Shown piece after piece: positions 1 through 12,244 of a stretch of DNA of 64,000 nucleotides (positions are counted from its first letter, which is position 1; the number at the start of each line of letters is the position of its first letter). Location: positions 56,322,583-56,386,582 of the forward strand of contig CM047808.1 of assembly GCA_026214975.1 (NCBI GenBank), given 5' to 3'. This stretch comes from Gentiana macrophylla. Its lineage: Eukaryota > Streptophyta > Magnoliopsida > Gentianales > Gentianaceae. The notes under the pieces were generated by a model. The model saw only the letters and a program-made list of their open reading frames with translations. It ran no database searches and had not been told where the DNA came from. A program made the translations under genes and the position numbers.

Positions 1-1032
1 TCATAAAAAGGAAATGAATCAGATGACACGGCACTCATAGCTGATATGGATGATTATGCTCTAATGGCCAATATGGATGAAACAGAGGAGGTATACAATT
101 CTGTATCTATGAATACTCCTACTGATAGTGATTGTGAGTCTATTGGAAGATCTAATCCTAAAATTTATGACAATGAAGAGCCTCTAGATGACCTCCTTAA
201 TATTTTGAGGATAATACAATCTGGTTATGAGATTGTGAAGGCTGAAAGAGAAGCACTTCAAGTAGAAATTCAAAGATTAAATGCTGAGTTAAGATGTCTC
301 AAAGGTAAGGAAAAAGATTATCAGCAGAGTCAACTAAAGCCTGTTGACCTGCAGTAGCTGCTGAATCTGCTGCACAATCTAGTTCCACAACTGCATTCAA
401 ATCAGGAAAGCCTTATGGTGATAAAACAGGCCTTGGATTTGAAGCTCAAAAATCCTCTAAAGGTGCTGAACATAGTTCCAGAATTGGTCTTAAGTTTGTA
501 CCTGCATAAGATCCAACTCCTCAAAAGGTTGATGAGGCAGTGAAACTTATTGAGTATGCTTCAAGAAGCAAATCAGAAGTCCAAAAGGATAGCAGCTCCT
601 AACAAAAAGGTGTATCCAAAGGTAGGATTGTCGGACCTCTGAGACCTGTGATATAGCGCACTGGCCGCAAAGTCTCAAGGGACCACATAAGGGTAAAAAT
701 CAGAAATATTCCAAGGATAAGAATGCAAAACCTAATAATGTAAACCATTCAAGGGATACTTATCTCAGGGGGAAAGACAAATTGTTCCCCACTGATGAAG
801 ATTGGAATATTCCTGCCCCTGCTGCTAGAAACAATAGATATAACCATAATATCAGGCCTAGACCTCAGCAATGGAATCAACAGGGGACTCAAAAAGGGTC
901 TTACCAAAGACCTCAGCAGAGACCACAATATAGGGTTGTTCCTAATAGACAGCAAACTTATGGTTATACTAATGCTTTTAACAATAGAAATCACTCCACC
1001 AGCATTATGTACCAAAAGGCTAGAAAACATTA
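1..1032 (+). pseudogene. gag remnant of SIRE-type copia element
   Basis: Open stretches at 46-357 and 782-1033, with readable sequence between them, are separated by stops and frameshifts. The first 100 residues are acidic and end in a heptad-like stretch (residues about 60-95, rich in Leu, Glu and Lys), as in the C-terminal half of SIRE-type Gag. After it comes a Ser/Lys-rich linker, then an Arg/Gln/Asn-rich basic tail (about 820-1000) of the kind that binds RNA. I see no CCHC zinc knuckle. The start lies outside the window. Gag would form the virus-like particle; this copy cannot make one. Confidence 0.6.
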
Positions 1033-2416
1033 GTGAATTCTACACAACCACATGTTAGATTCTATGGAAATGTAGCATATATATATGAACAAAAGTGCAA
1101 CACTTTCCAAAGGAGACCATATAGAAACATGCCAAGGGTTGTGCTTACCACTGACCATTATGGACCCAAACAGGTTTGGGTACCTAAAACAGATCAAATT
1201 TGTTTTGTAGGGTGTCTGGTACTTTGACAGTGGATGTTCCAGACATATGACAAGAAGTAAGCACTGCTTGACAAATTTTGTGGCAAAGAATGGACCTAAA
1301 GTTAATTTTGGTAACAAAAGTACACCAGGATACACAAGAGGATATAGAACACTGGTGAGGAATGGTTTGACCATCAAGAATGTTGCATATGTTGAAGGCC
1401 TAGAATACAACCTGTTGAGCACTGGACAATTCTGTGACATGGGTTACAAGGTCACATTTGACAAAGCCTACTGTATTGTCATAAGTGAAGTTGGAGAACA
1501 AGTTGTGTTATCTGGAAGAAGACATCTAAACATGTATGTGGTGGATTGGTCTACTACTGTTCCCGAGACATGCTTATTAGTGCATACAAAGTTAGAACTC
1601 AATTGGTTGTGGCACAAGAAGTTGAATCATCGTAACTTTGATGATATCAATCCATTGGTGAAGAAGAAATTGGTGATTTGTTTACTTGAAATCACATATA
1701 ATAAAGATGGAATATGTGATTCCTGTCAGCAAGGTAAATAAACAAAATCAAGTTTCAAGTCAAAAACTAAGCAATCAACAAAGAGAGTGTCGGAACTGAT
1801 GCATATAGATCTTGTTGGACCACTAATACCAACAAGTATAACAGGGAAGAAGTACACACTAGTTGTTCTGGATGACTTTTCTATATTCACTTGGGTGACA
1901 TTTATGAACAAGAAAAGTGAGACACTTCAAAAGATGCCTAAACTTTTGAGGAGATTGTAAAATGAGAAAAGTGTGACAGTAGTGAAAATCATATCAGACA
2001 AGGAAACTGAGTTCCTAAACAAAGACATAAGAGAATATTGTGAGCTAAATGGTGTGCTGCATCAATTAGCAGTTGTTGGAACACCTCAGCAGAATGGGGT
2101 TGCTGAGAGAAGAAACATGACTTTGAAGAAAGCAGGGAGGACTATGATATGTGAAGCAAAGCTACCTAAAAGATATTTGGCTGAAGCAATCATTACTGCT
2201 TGCTACACACAGAATAGAACCTCAGTGAACATGAAGCTAATGAAGACACCTTATGACATTTGGAATGGAAGGAAGCCAAACATATCTTATTTCCATCCAA
2301 TCGGAAGTAAATGCTTTATCTTGAATCATAAGGAGAAACTGAAGACTTTCCAACCAAAATCAGATGAAAGAATATTTTTGGGTACTCTTCATTCAGCAGG
2401 GCATTTAGGGTACTGA
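1033..2416 (+). pseudogene. protease / GAG-pre-integrase / integrase remnant (copia)
   Basis: The aspartic protease site YFDSGCSRHMT is at about 1220-1252, but the frame breaks around it. The stretch 1247-1741 gives 164 residues ending in the GAG-pre-integrase zinc-binding region (WHKKLNHRNFDD, then CDSCQQGK). The integrase core follows: HIDLVGP near 1803, an ISDKETEF-type second Asp near 1993, and TPQQNGVAERRN with the catalytic Glu near 2090-2110, so the DD35E triad can be traced. The part 1973-2416 is open for 147 codons and ends in the C-terminal region (IGSKCFILN). Stops near 1740 and 1960 split it. Homology ends just before RT would begin. Confidence 0.8.
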
Positions 2417-4195
2417 ACAAAAGGACATTAAAACATGAAGAATCGATACATGATGTGTTTGATAAACCTAAGTTCACTGGAATGGAAAATGAAGAAGTTT
2501 CGAACTCAAGTAAATCGAAACGCCATCGAACCGTAATTTGTTGATGTTCTAAATATCAAGACAGTATTGACACAAATGAAACCTTAGCACAAGCTACTGG
2601 TGTATTGAAAGAAGTTGCTGAGGTTGGTGGTGTGCTCGAAGAGAATTTGAATATCTTTTAGACACAGCTGTGGAAGTGGAGGTTCAGTCTGGTGGGTTAC
2701 AAAGAGCAACTGAATACCGGTCAGAACTGGTGGTCCTAAATACTGAGGAAAAGACAGTATTGGGACAAAGGTTTGAACTTCTTTTGGGATTGGAGGAATC
2801 CCCTGTGCATTATGTGGAGGCTTCTGAAGAAAGGGTTGCTGAAGGCAAAGATGGACAGTAGGCTGCAGATGAAATGAATGAATAGCAGCTTGTTGACTTT
2901 GACTTTAGTGATGAGGAGTTTCAGTTCCTTAAAGAAGAAGTACAGGAAGAGCCTCAACAACCACAAGACCCTATACTTGAGGAGGTACTTATTTTGGAGG
3001 CAGTACAAGAGCCTCAACCTGTACAAGAACCTGCACTTGAAGAAATAATTGGAAAAATTGTTGAAGAAGGTCCTAGACCCCATGAATGGGATAGGACAAG
3101 AGCAATTGTTTTGAGAAAACCCAGGGCTAAAGATAATGTTGAACAGTCTGCTAGAGAGTTTGCTGGTGGTTGGCTGGAATAAATGCAATTCCAGTGCATA
3201 TCTTGAATGAGTTGAGGGTTGTAAGGGATGATATAACCCAACCGTGGACTCAACTGAATAAACATGAGAGGAGATTTGAAGACTTTGGTGGAAAACAGAG
3301 GGAGAACTTCTGAGACAGCATCATCAAACATCATTTCTCTTCAATTTTCAACCATTGACTTGGTGAGAGAAGTTGCTCGAGTTAAGAAGGATGCTGTAAG
3401 CAGAGACAAGAATGTAGTAGAGCAGATTGCTTCATTGCACAAGAAAGTTGAAAGCTTGCTGAGGCACCTAAGCCCTCTTGAGGCACCTCACCTCTGCCAC
3501 ACGATCCTAAACTCACCGAAAGGATCAATGCAGGGGAACAAACAATAGAGGGTTACTTCAGAGTTGACACAAGAACTGAGATCTTGGAAGGGCAATTGAG
3601 TAACTTGGTCAACACACAGGAGAATGTTCTTGGTCTGATGAACCGCTTTTTTGATGATGTCAATAAGGAGGAAGAAGGACTTACAGCAGAAGCAAAAGAA
3701 GCAGCCATAATTCACCACAAGAAGAGATAGGAAGCAAACATCAATGAATTTTGGAAGACTGCACCTGGCAGAGTACATCTTAATGGTGATCTGTTGAAGG
3801 AGTTTAAAGATGTTTATGGAGCTAGAAGGAAACCCTATCAGGACATGACTTTTATGGAAGGACTGAATTCCTTCCTTGGACACAAATTATGGGTGGCAAG
3901 GATAAAATCACTGAGATTGAGTAGAAAAACTCCGACACCTGGTAGAGGAGGACATGCTGGACGATCTGGAGGTAGAATACAGACATCTGCTGAGGAAAAT
4001 GCAAAGCTTTGTCTAGAAGAATTCCAGTCTTGCTATATGGGAGGATGTTTCAATTGGAAAGGTGTCCGATTGAACATAACTGAAACCTGGAAATGGTGGA
4101 AAATGGTGAATACTTGGATTGATTTAACTTTAATTGAAAATCAGTGGATAGTGGACATGCAAAGAGAGATAAGAGAATACCAACAGAAAAGATAG
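2417..4195 (+). pseudogene. linker plus envelope-position remnant of SIRE-type element
   Basis: After the integrase the sequence reads as an acidic Glu/Pro/Gln-rich linker (2670-3182, with repeated EEVQEEPQQPQ-like and QEPALEE-like segments). Then comes a predicted coiled coil (3264-3480, heptads around KKDAVSRDKNVVEQIASLHKKVESLL) and a basic, Trp-containing C-terminal stretch to 4195. SIRE-type elements carry an extra, envelope-like gene here between pol and the 3' LTR. I see no convincing membrane segment. Several stops interrupt it. A related reading frame occurs at 25460-25938. Function is inferred from position only. Confidence 0.5.
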
Positions 4196-4391
4196 CAAGA
4201 AGAAGAAAGAGAAAGAGGAAGATAGAGACTAGATCAGCAAACTTACTATTTTTATTTATTTTTTTATTTTAACATTTTGCTGATCTTAGGTGTAATAATT
4301 TGAATATATTTGAACATCAATAACAAATCAATGAAATTTGTTCCGTTTTTTAGTTTTTGTCTTTTTGCTGTAAGGAGGGTATTGGCATCAT

Positions 4392-4409
4392 CACTAAAAA
4401 GGGAGAAAT
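4392..4409 (+). other. polypurine tract of SIRE-type element
   Basis: The purine run tcactaaaaagggagaaatt lies directly before the LTR start tgttagac. It is preceded at 4380 by the phrase ggtattggcatca, which recurs before the other SIRE-type LTRs (26077 on plus; about 6505 on minus). This is the plus-strand primer site for reverse transcription. The stretch 4196-4391 is AT-rich 3' untranslated sequence. Confidence 0.7.
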
Positions 4410-6122
4410 TGTTAGACATATTTCTGTTTTAATGATGAGTGTTAGAGTAGCTGTTATAGAGCAAATGAAAAATGAAGTCTAGATTAATTGAATAGGTTTA
4501 CTAGAGTTTGATCTTTGTATAGGTTTGATCATACAAGCACTGTAAAGTGTCCAGCTGACTTGTTCAGTAGACCTGTCTAAGTCAGTAATGTGTCTAAGTC
4601 AGTAGACTGTCTAGGAACCTGCTGATGGTAGAAGGCTGAGGGTTCAAACTCAGTAATGAAGGCTGAAGATTCAAACTCAGTATTGAAGGCTAAGGAATGA
4701 AACTTAGTAATTAAAGTCAACGATATGGGATCAAAAATCAGGGAAGTCTGTGATTACATAAACTGATCACATATACCTTGTGAAGAAGGTCTATGTTCCA
4801 TTTAAGTTGGAAGGTGTTTTGGAACTTGGTTATGGTCAAGATGGTGTACTCTAACTTCATTATAAAAAGTTAGATTAGAAGAAGTCAGCTGAAGTGTTTG
4901 TCAAAACACAGCAGACTGAAAGTCAACTGTCAATCAAGAACATCAGCAGACTTTTACATCAAATATCTGCTGAATGTTTATTTCGAATTAATCCAAGTTT
5001 TTCCGAAAGATTAAATGGATAAGGATGACTTACAAGACCTTGGATTAATTGGTCAATCAATGGACAAGATGAAATGGACGTTGTAAAGATTTCAGAGCCT
5101 TATTAAATGGAATTATATCATTGGTTGACAGACTGGACTGTCAGAAGGACACTGTCAGTGTCAGAAGGCACATCAAAGGTATTTTCAGGATTATTCACTA
5201 AAATCCTATAATGGTTATCATTCAAATTCAAATCATAGGATTTACACCTATAAATAGAGGACTCCTGATTCAGATTCAAAAAAAAAAGAATCAACAAAAA
5301 GAAACTAAGTTTTTGGGCAAGAATTTGTGCAATCTGACCCTTCTGATACATAGAGCTTGAATCTACCGATCAAGTTTTTCTTCAAGTGTTTCCCGCAATT
5401 CAAGACTTATACAGTTTAAACACTTGAAGAACTTAGGCTGTTGATTCATTCATCCTGATCAGAAGTCTACTGAAAGTAGAATCACTTTCTTGATTCAACA
5501 CTTCATTTTCAAGAAGTTTACTGAAGACAGAGCAGGACTTAGGTGCCAAGAACTATTTTTTGTGTGGTGGAGCTGGTGAATAGGCAATCCTACCCTTCAT
5601 GGACTAGTGGAAGACTTAAGAGAAGCAATACCACCTGTTTCTAGTTTTCAAATTGTGAATCCATAGTCATTGGTCAAGGACAAACAGTTTGGGGATTTTT
5701 GTAACTGCAAATCCAAAAGTCTCTAGTGAATTTCCTCCAACATCACAAGAGAAGTGTGGACTGACAGGATTACACCACCTAGACCACTATAAATCGTGCC
5801 TACTTTTCTTTACTGCATTTACTTTTTGTATTTACTTTACTTGCATGCTTAACACATCAACCTTCTGAACAAGCAATTGAGTCACACTATACGCACTACT
5901 GATTATCCAATACTTAGTATCATATTTGAAACTACAAGTAATAAGGCTTAATTTAATATATTCCGCTACAACAAACTCAAGAGTTTCAATAGTCAACAGA
6001 CTACTGATAGTCATCAGACCACTGACCTTGCTGAGTTTGTATACTCTAAAAAGTTTTAAGTGTTAAGTTTATTCACCCCCCCTCTTTCTAAACTTAACCA
6101 AAGCCTTTTCAAAGGACCAACA
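4410..6122 (+). repeat. 3' LTR of SIRE-type element (about 1.7 kb)
   Basis: Starts with TG (tgttagacatatttctg) right after the polypurine tract and ends with CA (ttcaaaggaccaaca at 6122). A TATA box (tataaatag) sits at 5249-5256, about 840 bp into the LTR. The U3 part carries imperfect repeats of 'ggctgaaggttcaaactcagtaa' type near 4630-4710, also found in the LTRs at 26103 and 27161. The 3' end has a C-rich run (6076-6082). No primer-binding site follows, so this is the 3' LTR. Confidence 0.75.
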
Positions 6123-6482
6123 GTTTATCACCAGATAGACATTTCCTTCACTGATCTATAGTTTTGTGTGAGATCAATGTACACAATATTATAGAAAATT
6201 GAGTTTCATCACCTGTATTATATCTTAGACTTACCCAATGTCATCACAGACTTTCTTGGTTGTAAGTTAGTCCATAGGTATTCACTTCACTGTGTTGGTA
6301 CGTTGGCTATCTTCACTCTGCTGTTCTTCTTTCCTTACTAAGCTGGCATACCAGATTAATACAGTGCTTGTCTAACTTGACTTATAAAATTTGTCAGACT
6401 TCTAAGTAAAACCTACACAATCAATTATAACTTATTTCAGGCTTGCCATGGTCATCATCAAAACTATAAAATGTTTCTGACA
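6123..6482 (-). repeat. U3 part of minus-strand SIRE-type LTR, truncated
   Basis: The reverse complement starts tgtcagaaacattttatag and shares the landmark gtctgtgatgacat with the plus-strand SIRE LTRs (gtctgtgattacat near 4747; gtctgtgatggcat near 26447). Only about 360 bp of the LTR is present. It stops exactly where the plus-strand LTR ends, which suggests the plus-strand element jumped into it. Confidence 0.65.
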
Positions 6483-6502
6483 ATTTCCCTATTTTTTATG
6501 AT

Positions 6503-8812
6503 GCCAAAACCCTTATAAGGCTAAATATAAGTACATCCATTGATTATTATAAACAAGATTAAAATCCAGAAATTTTATTCACCCTTAAAGCATCAAATAA
6601 CATAAAATTATTACAACTAATGGTTCTTCGTTTTCTCCTCCTTGAACTTCCATGAGGCCTTCTTGAACTTTCAGACTTACTACTTTCCCCCTTTGTGGCA
6701 GCATCAGATTGTGTAAACAACATATTGTGTGTAGCTTCAAATACTGAGAGTATGCTATCTAACTTTTCGTCTGCAATGTCCATATTGCTCTCAATTGTTT
6801 GAAATATTGCATCATGTTAATTTAATCTCTCTACAACACTCAGCAATTCATCAAAAACATGATGCTTGATTCATCTGCATTTGGTAGTCAGAGTTGTACT
6901 TAGCTGGGTGATTAGGTTTGTCTGGTTCTTGACGACATCATTTTTCATCTCAATATACTTATAAACTGCCTCAAATTCGTTCTGCAGTTAGTTTCTTTCA
7001 CTCTTGAGTGCAGTTTGGAGATTTCTGAGACATAGTGCCTACTTCTCCATTTCATCAATCATTGAGTCACATCTGATTGAAAGGCTGTGTCTTAGACAAC
7101 AAAAAGAATATGTGCTTGAGCTAGTTCTGTCTCAAATTGTTGAAATTGTGTTTCTTGCACTTGTGGAGAAGACATCAATTCGGGATCTTCATGAGCTAAG
7201 TCTTCAGTTTTCTGCCCTAGCTGAGTGACATCAGCTTCTACAACCTCCTCAAATATTATGGCAGCATAGTGAGTACTTAGTGGACAGTTTGGCATTCCTC
7301 TTGCTCTGTGGTGGGAATGCTCTTAGCAGGTGTTCCTACAGTTATCCAGAGTCCTAGATAATTGTCTGTCTACTGCTCTCTCAGTGTTATCAACTGAGAG
7401 TTATGTGTTTCCTGCAGTTGATGGTACTGTGCCGGCATCAGCTGGTCCACTTTGCTGACTTTGCTTTGCTACTGCACTATCATGTACAGCCTCAAAGATT
7501 GTCATGTTGTCTTCATCACCACCATCATCATCATCATTTTGTTCATCTCCCAACCATCCTCACCATCAACATGATGATGATGATCATCAACTTCTTCTAC
7601 TTTTTCTTCTTCAGAATGTACTATATTGGCCTTTTCATCTGCAACTAACTGCCATATTTACTTCTCATCAATGAGGCCAATTAAACTAGTGATTCCAAAA
7701 AATGATAAGAGCCACTTATCTTCATCAAAAAACTTGTCAGAGTTGGATAATTAGACTTGTGAGTCACCCAATATCCAATCCATGTACTTTGCAACCCTGT
7801 CATCAAAATCCTATTTAGGGATCTCTTTAGTTTCTTCTTCTTCAACAACAGTTTCGTCCTCTATGATAGTATCTTCCTCATCATCTATGGTTACCAGAGG
7901 TTTTTCAACCTCTCTTTGCATATTTCTCTGTTGGATTACTTTTGTGCTAGATCTTCTCTGGTTTCTGTACATTAAATTAATGGTTTCAAGTTTGCTTTCT
8001 TTTGTCCTTCTCTATTTCTTTACGTAGGTGAACATCACCTGGCATTGTGTAGGGTGTGCAAGTGAATAGGTTTGACTTTTAAACAATATAACAAGTAGTG
8101 AAGCGGAATCTCATAGGACTTCTTCACCCAGAAAATACATGTTTTTTGTGTGCCCTTTTCTGCTGCTTTGTTCCCAACCTCTATTTCTCTTATAATCTTC
8201 TCTTTGATTATGGTGAATATGTAGGTTTCCAAATCAAACTCCAAGCCTTGGTAAATTGTGCCCACCAGCTTTGTCCTGACTTTGGTCATGCCATATATAG
8301 AACCAAGCTTACCTTCTATGCATTTGATTATCAGCAGGCTAAATTTTCAAAAGGCTTTTTAAGGGTTGTCAATGGATAGTTGAAATTTTTATTCTTCAAG
8401 GTTGTATCCTTCCCAGTATCCATTCAGAAATCATTAAAATCTATGACCACGTTCTCCAATCATGTTGGTCCATTTCTGGAAAGTTGGAGATGTTTGTTGA
8501 GTAAATCGGCCGTTATCACCAATTTTTGGCCTTTGACGGTAGTGGTAATCTTGTCAGGGATCAATTGATCATCCTCACGTCCACAAACATATCATTTTTC
8601 TAGAATGAGATCCGATTCTCATAGCATACAACTTGGATGGGTGGGTTAGGAAAAGTCATTAACCATAGATTAGTACACCCATCCACCAATCTCTATGCTT
8701 GGGGATTGCTTTCACATACACTTAGATAATGAATGGGTCTTATGAAAGAACTAATGGCTATGATGTTCTCGTATTGTTTAGCAGACATTAGTTGTGAAGA
8801 AGATGAGGCCAT
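6503..8812 (-). pseudogene. envelope-position gene remnant of minus-strand SIRE element
   Basis: The minus-strand ATG at 8812 is followed by MASSSSQLMSAKQYENIIA and readable sequence for about 2.3 kb, broken by many stops. Open pieces include 8289-8035 (84 residues), 7295-7092 (67 residues, Glu/Gln-rich) and 6783-6559 (74 residues). The last holds a Ser/Arg/Lys-rich basic cluster (SSRRPHGSSRRRKRR) near the C-terminus. An Asp-rich tract from (GAT)n triplets lies at about 7585-7515. Position and layout match the extra gene of SIRE-type elements. Membrane or surface function cannot be shown from this copy. Confidence 0.55.
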
Positions 8813-9080
8813 TGCAGAAACTTTCGAGTGGAGAGTATAAAATTTTTGGGGAATTTAGGGTTTAAAAAGTATGAGTGCGTAAAAAGTGGTAAAAATGTAA
8901 CCTATTGTTGAAGGAGAGAGGAAGCAATTTCAACCCATAAAATGTAAAATGGGGTATAAACAGGCTTGCGAGTGAAAAGTGTGATTCAAAGAAAGAAAAG
9001 AGAGAAAACCTTGCAGAAAAAAGAATACAAAAATCATAGGGCATGAGGGAAGTAAATTCAGTAGTGTCGTACGGCCCTTG

Positions 9081-10803
9081 CATAAAAACTAAAACATCGA
9101 GGACCTTTTAGTAGTACTTAGTCCCCAAGTCATCCTGGGCCAAGTTAGGTTTCTTGTTATTCTCCTTTAATTAGTAGACAAGATGAGAGATCACAACCGT
9201 ATGACAAGTTGAGATTGTGAGGTTGTTATAACATGATTCTTTTCATAAATACACTATCATGAAAGGTAATTCACACCACATATTGGTGCAAAGGTAGGCA
9301 GCGATTGATGGGGGGCTTATGGATTATTGGGTGATATGCGTTCTACCCAAACTTTTACTGAACAAGTCGTAGTTAATGAGGATTGTTTTTGGAGGTACAT
9401 TCTACCTTGAATCTTTTCCCAAGACGATCAAAGGCTATGTGGGGGGTAATTGACGACGGTTGATTTCGTATAATGTAAGGAATCATCATTACACCTGTTA
9501 TGAGCTAAAATTAGTCCTTCTGGATATAAAGCATAAGCTATTTGTGTTAATTGCTTTCTATGAGGTTCATGAGCCATGAATTTAATATCTGTGATGATTA
9601 TTCATGAAACAAGTAGTAGTTTGTGTGTTTTTGGATGATTTGCAGGAAACAAAGTATTCCGAGTGTCAAGAAAAAAGATATGGAGCTGAAATGTTGAAGA
9701 ATCAAGCCTGTGGAAGTCCAGATGAGTCTAGAAGTGAAGTCAGTGCAGAATAAGAGGAAAAAAACCAACGGTGGGGTGAAGCCCATTTCACGATGCGAGC
9801 TCACGCTCATGAGGGTTTGCGTGTTTTCATGGAAGAGAAGTAGGGTTTAGGGTTGTAGAGTCGGCTATGTCAGCTAGAACTACTATAAATAAAGGGCAGC
9901 ACTCCCCATTTACAATGTACCAAAGACTTTATAAAATTTCTATGCAATAAAATGTTCTTCTCTATTCTTTTTATTTTTCTTATGAGTGTTCATCACGTAT
10001 CCGATGGATTCGCCATTTAGGGAATGATTCGAGGAGCAAGATTTGTGCTCGGTTTCGTGGGTAATGTCTCTTTTGCTTCTTAATGTAGATATGTTGTGTT
10101 TATGATTAATTGGTTTTAATTTCGTTTTAGTCCTTCTATGTAATTATTAAAATATTCTCCACTAATGAATAAATATGAATCGTTTGGAGAAGAAAACATA
10201 GGTATAGAATCGCCCGCTCCCTCCGTGTTGGTTGTCTTTTGCCGCCATGTTGAGAATACTTAATAAATTTGTACTCTATGCAATCGGCGCCATCTATGTC
10301 TAATTTTCTGTTTTAATTTACTTGTTGTTAGCATGATCACCTCATTGCATGTAATTGTAAATTTGAATGATGAGACGTCATTGAGGTGCTATTTAGAGAA
10401 TAGATTATCGATCTTTAGGTACTTCCAGTCAATGTCGATGGCTGCCTAGGCATGTTCTCTGTTTACGCCGGCAATCCCTAGTTCTTATTCCATGTTATCT
10501 TAATACGGCCTAAAGTAGTTTAATTGCACATAGTCGCCTACTGGCTGGTCAATGAGAAGTATATAAAAATTTGGGGTTGCACCCATAGCTCTCAATGAAT
10601 TAAAATTTATAAACGAGGACGATTAAATTATAATTGGGAGAGGGTTTATTTGCTCATAGTTATGACTTACCTCTTAAGAATTCATAAGCAGTAGTTTTAT
10701 GTAATCTTGCGTATCAACTATATACTTTACCTTGAATTATATTTAGTCAACGACCACCTATTCCAGTTCTCAATCTTGAATTTCGAATTGTGTGCGTAAG
10801 TGT
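9081..10803. other. unclassified repeat-like non-coding DNA, left part
   Basis: No credible reading frame. There is a TATA-like box (tataaataaaggg, about 9885) and an AATAAA-like signal (caataaaatg, about 9945), reminiscent of an LTR U3-R region. The sequence then runs on without coding to 10803, where the copia element enters. It resumes at 25264 with 'gtctagtccctgtggg', a phrase I associate with the 3' end of some plant LTR-type repeats. A similar phrase occurs on the minus strand near 29655. I cannot assign a family. Confidence 0.3.
10799..10803. repeat. target-site duplication of copia element (left)
   Basis: The 5 bp agtgt directly precedes the 5' LTR start (tattgacat) and recurs at 25259-25263 after the 3' LTR. 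This fixes both ends of the element across the nested insertion. Confidence 0.9.
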
Positions 10804-11146
10804 TATTGACATATTCATACACGCCACACATGCAACATACCAAAAAAAGGAAACCATGGTCAATGGAGTGATAAGGAGATTGGAGTGATAAGGTGATTGG
10901 AGTGATAAGGAGATTTGACCATAACTCACAATCTTGGTGATTAATAGCTCGACGGATACTTAATCTCTCAAATAATGGTGATTTAGTTTTTTGTGTTTTG
11001 TGTTAAATAAAAAAGGGCTTTTTAGACAATAGCTAGCTAGGGTTGGTTTGTGTTCCAACTATATATTTCTGTACTTGTGCACCCGAAAAAATCAAGGGAA
11101 AAATAATAAGAAAGTTTTCCTTCAGTCTTGTTTATCTTTTTCTTCA
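10804..11146 (+). repeat. 5' LTR of Ale-like copia element
   Basis: 343 bp, from tattgacatattcatac to tttttcttca. It has three tandem copies of a 17 bp unit (ggagtgataaggagatt type) at about 10865-10915, possibly a promoter repeat. No indel or substitution was seen against the 3' LTR. Confidence 0.9.
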
Positions 11147-11159
11147 TGGTATCGGAGCC
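11147..11159 (+). other. primer-binding site (tRNA-iMet)
   Basis: tggtatcggagcc follows the LTR directly. The standard plant site is TGGTATCAGAGC; here CAG reads CGG. A run of 32 A at 11245-11276 lies between it and gag. Confidence 0.85.
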
Positions 11160-11243
11160 AATTGGTGTTTGATCACCACATTACCATTTTTTCACCTCAT
11201 ACTCAATTCAAGAACCTCCTTTCGCTTTCATCACTTTCTTTTA

Positions 11244-11280
<37 letters not shown>

Positions 11281-11306
11281 TCAACATCAATCTCTCTGCT
11301 CTTTCA

Positions 11307-12235
11307 ATGTCAACAACAACAATCAACGTTAGTAGTATTATCTCCTCAAACTTGATTCAAAAATTATCCATTGTGGAGGGAGCAAGTTCTTGCATTTGCA
11401 GATATACACAGATGTTCTTGAGCACCTCACTGGTGAAGCAAACTGTCTCAAAGAAACAATTCCAAATTACGATGCAATCGCTTCTTCAATGAAAACCCCG
11501 AATACACGAAGTGGAAAAAAGTCGACCGCCTTCTTCGAGCATGGTTGATCGGCTCCTTGTCGGCGGAATCATTAAGCATCGTTATTGGATTGATACGCCA
11601 AAGCCATGGGGATGCTTTACAGAGAGAGCTTATGCACATGATTCTCAAGAACGAATTCAATATCAAACAAAGAGCCTTACTTATATGCGTAAAAGTGAGT
11701 CCACCTCCATTGCGAGACCATCTCATAAATTTTAAAGCTCAGTGACAGCCTAGCCGCGATTGGAAAGCCTATACAGATGCGTAAAAGGTATATTCGCTTT
11801 TAAATAGCCTGGGTCCGCAGTATGAAACCTTTACGACAACGATGTTGATGCATAAACCGACTTATGAAGAACTTGTCGGTCACCTGTTGAACCTTGATCA
11901 ACGTCGATCATGGTTTGCCACCAAAGACCCGGATAATTCTCATCTTGCTTTTTATGGGCAAAAACCTGCTCAAAGAAATAATTCTCAGCCCAAGTTCAAT
12001 TCTTCTGGAAGAGGTTTTCGAGCAATGATCCAGGGTTCAAGGCGTCCTCATCTGATCACTCCAGGAAGGTGTTTAAGCGCATGAGTCGTGCTGAACGTGA
12101 GCAATACAGGGATCAGACGTGTGAATTCTGTGGCGTCCAAGGACACATCAGCAAGATTTGTTGGTGGAATGATAAAGCAAAGGAGGAAATACTCCTCAAG
12201 CTCACGGCCACCTTGATAACACCATTGCTGATACA
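11307..12235 (+). pseudogene. gag of Ale-like copia element, frameshifted
   Basis: The likely start ATG is at 11307 (MSTTTINVSS). Gag sequence then continues across different frames, e.g. the helix-rich part near 11540-11745 (DRLLVGGI / MIGSLSAESLSIVIGL) and 11842-12050. A zinc knuckle, CEFCGVQGHISKIC, is readable at about 12120-12163. At least three frame changes break it. Gag would package the element RNA. Confidence 0.75.
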
Positions 12236-12244
12236 GAATGGCTG

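Larger units (their letters stand above)
1..6122 (+). mobile_element. SIRE/Maximus-type Ty1/copia element, 3' part
   Basis: A degenerate copia-type retrotransposon enters from the left edge. In order it holds a gag remnant, protease (DSG at 1226-1234), GAG-pre-integrase, an integrase core, a linker, a remnant in the position of the envelope-like gene, a polypurine tract and a 3' LTR. The copia gene order (integrase before any RT), the extra downstream reading frame and the long LTR ending in a C-rich run fit the SIRE/Maximus lineage. The reverse transcriptase and RNase H region expected after integrase is missing: sequence passes from the integrase C-terminal region into the linker and then the envelope-position remnant. 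The 5' LTR lies outside the window. Confidence 0.8.
6123..9080 (-). mobile_element. SIRE-type copia element on minus strand (3' part)
   Basis: Read on the minus strand from 9080 downwards there is a leader, an envelope-position gene with an ATG at 8812, a polypurine tract (complement of 6483-6497) and the start of an LTR. The LTR begins TGTCAGAAAC (complement ending at 6482) and is cut at 6123, where the plus-strand element ends. The order and the shared phrase (ggcatca, purine run, TGTYAGAAA, then ttttgatgatg) match the plus-strand SIRE copies. The pol genes that should lie above 9080 are not seen. Confidence 0.7.

Noticed and set aside
7403..7648. Plus-strand open frame with a run of eight histidines
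   Set aside because: It is the antisense of an Asp-rich (GAT)n tract in the minus-strand SIRE gene.
11245..11276. Poly(A) run as the tail of a LINE, SINE or processed pseudogene
   Set aside because: It lies between the primer site and gag of the copia element, with no retroposon border or duplication.
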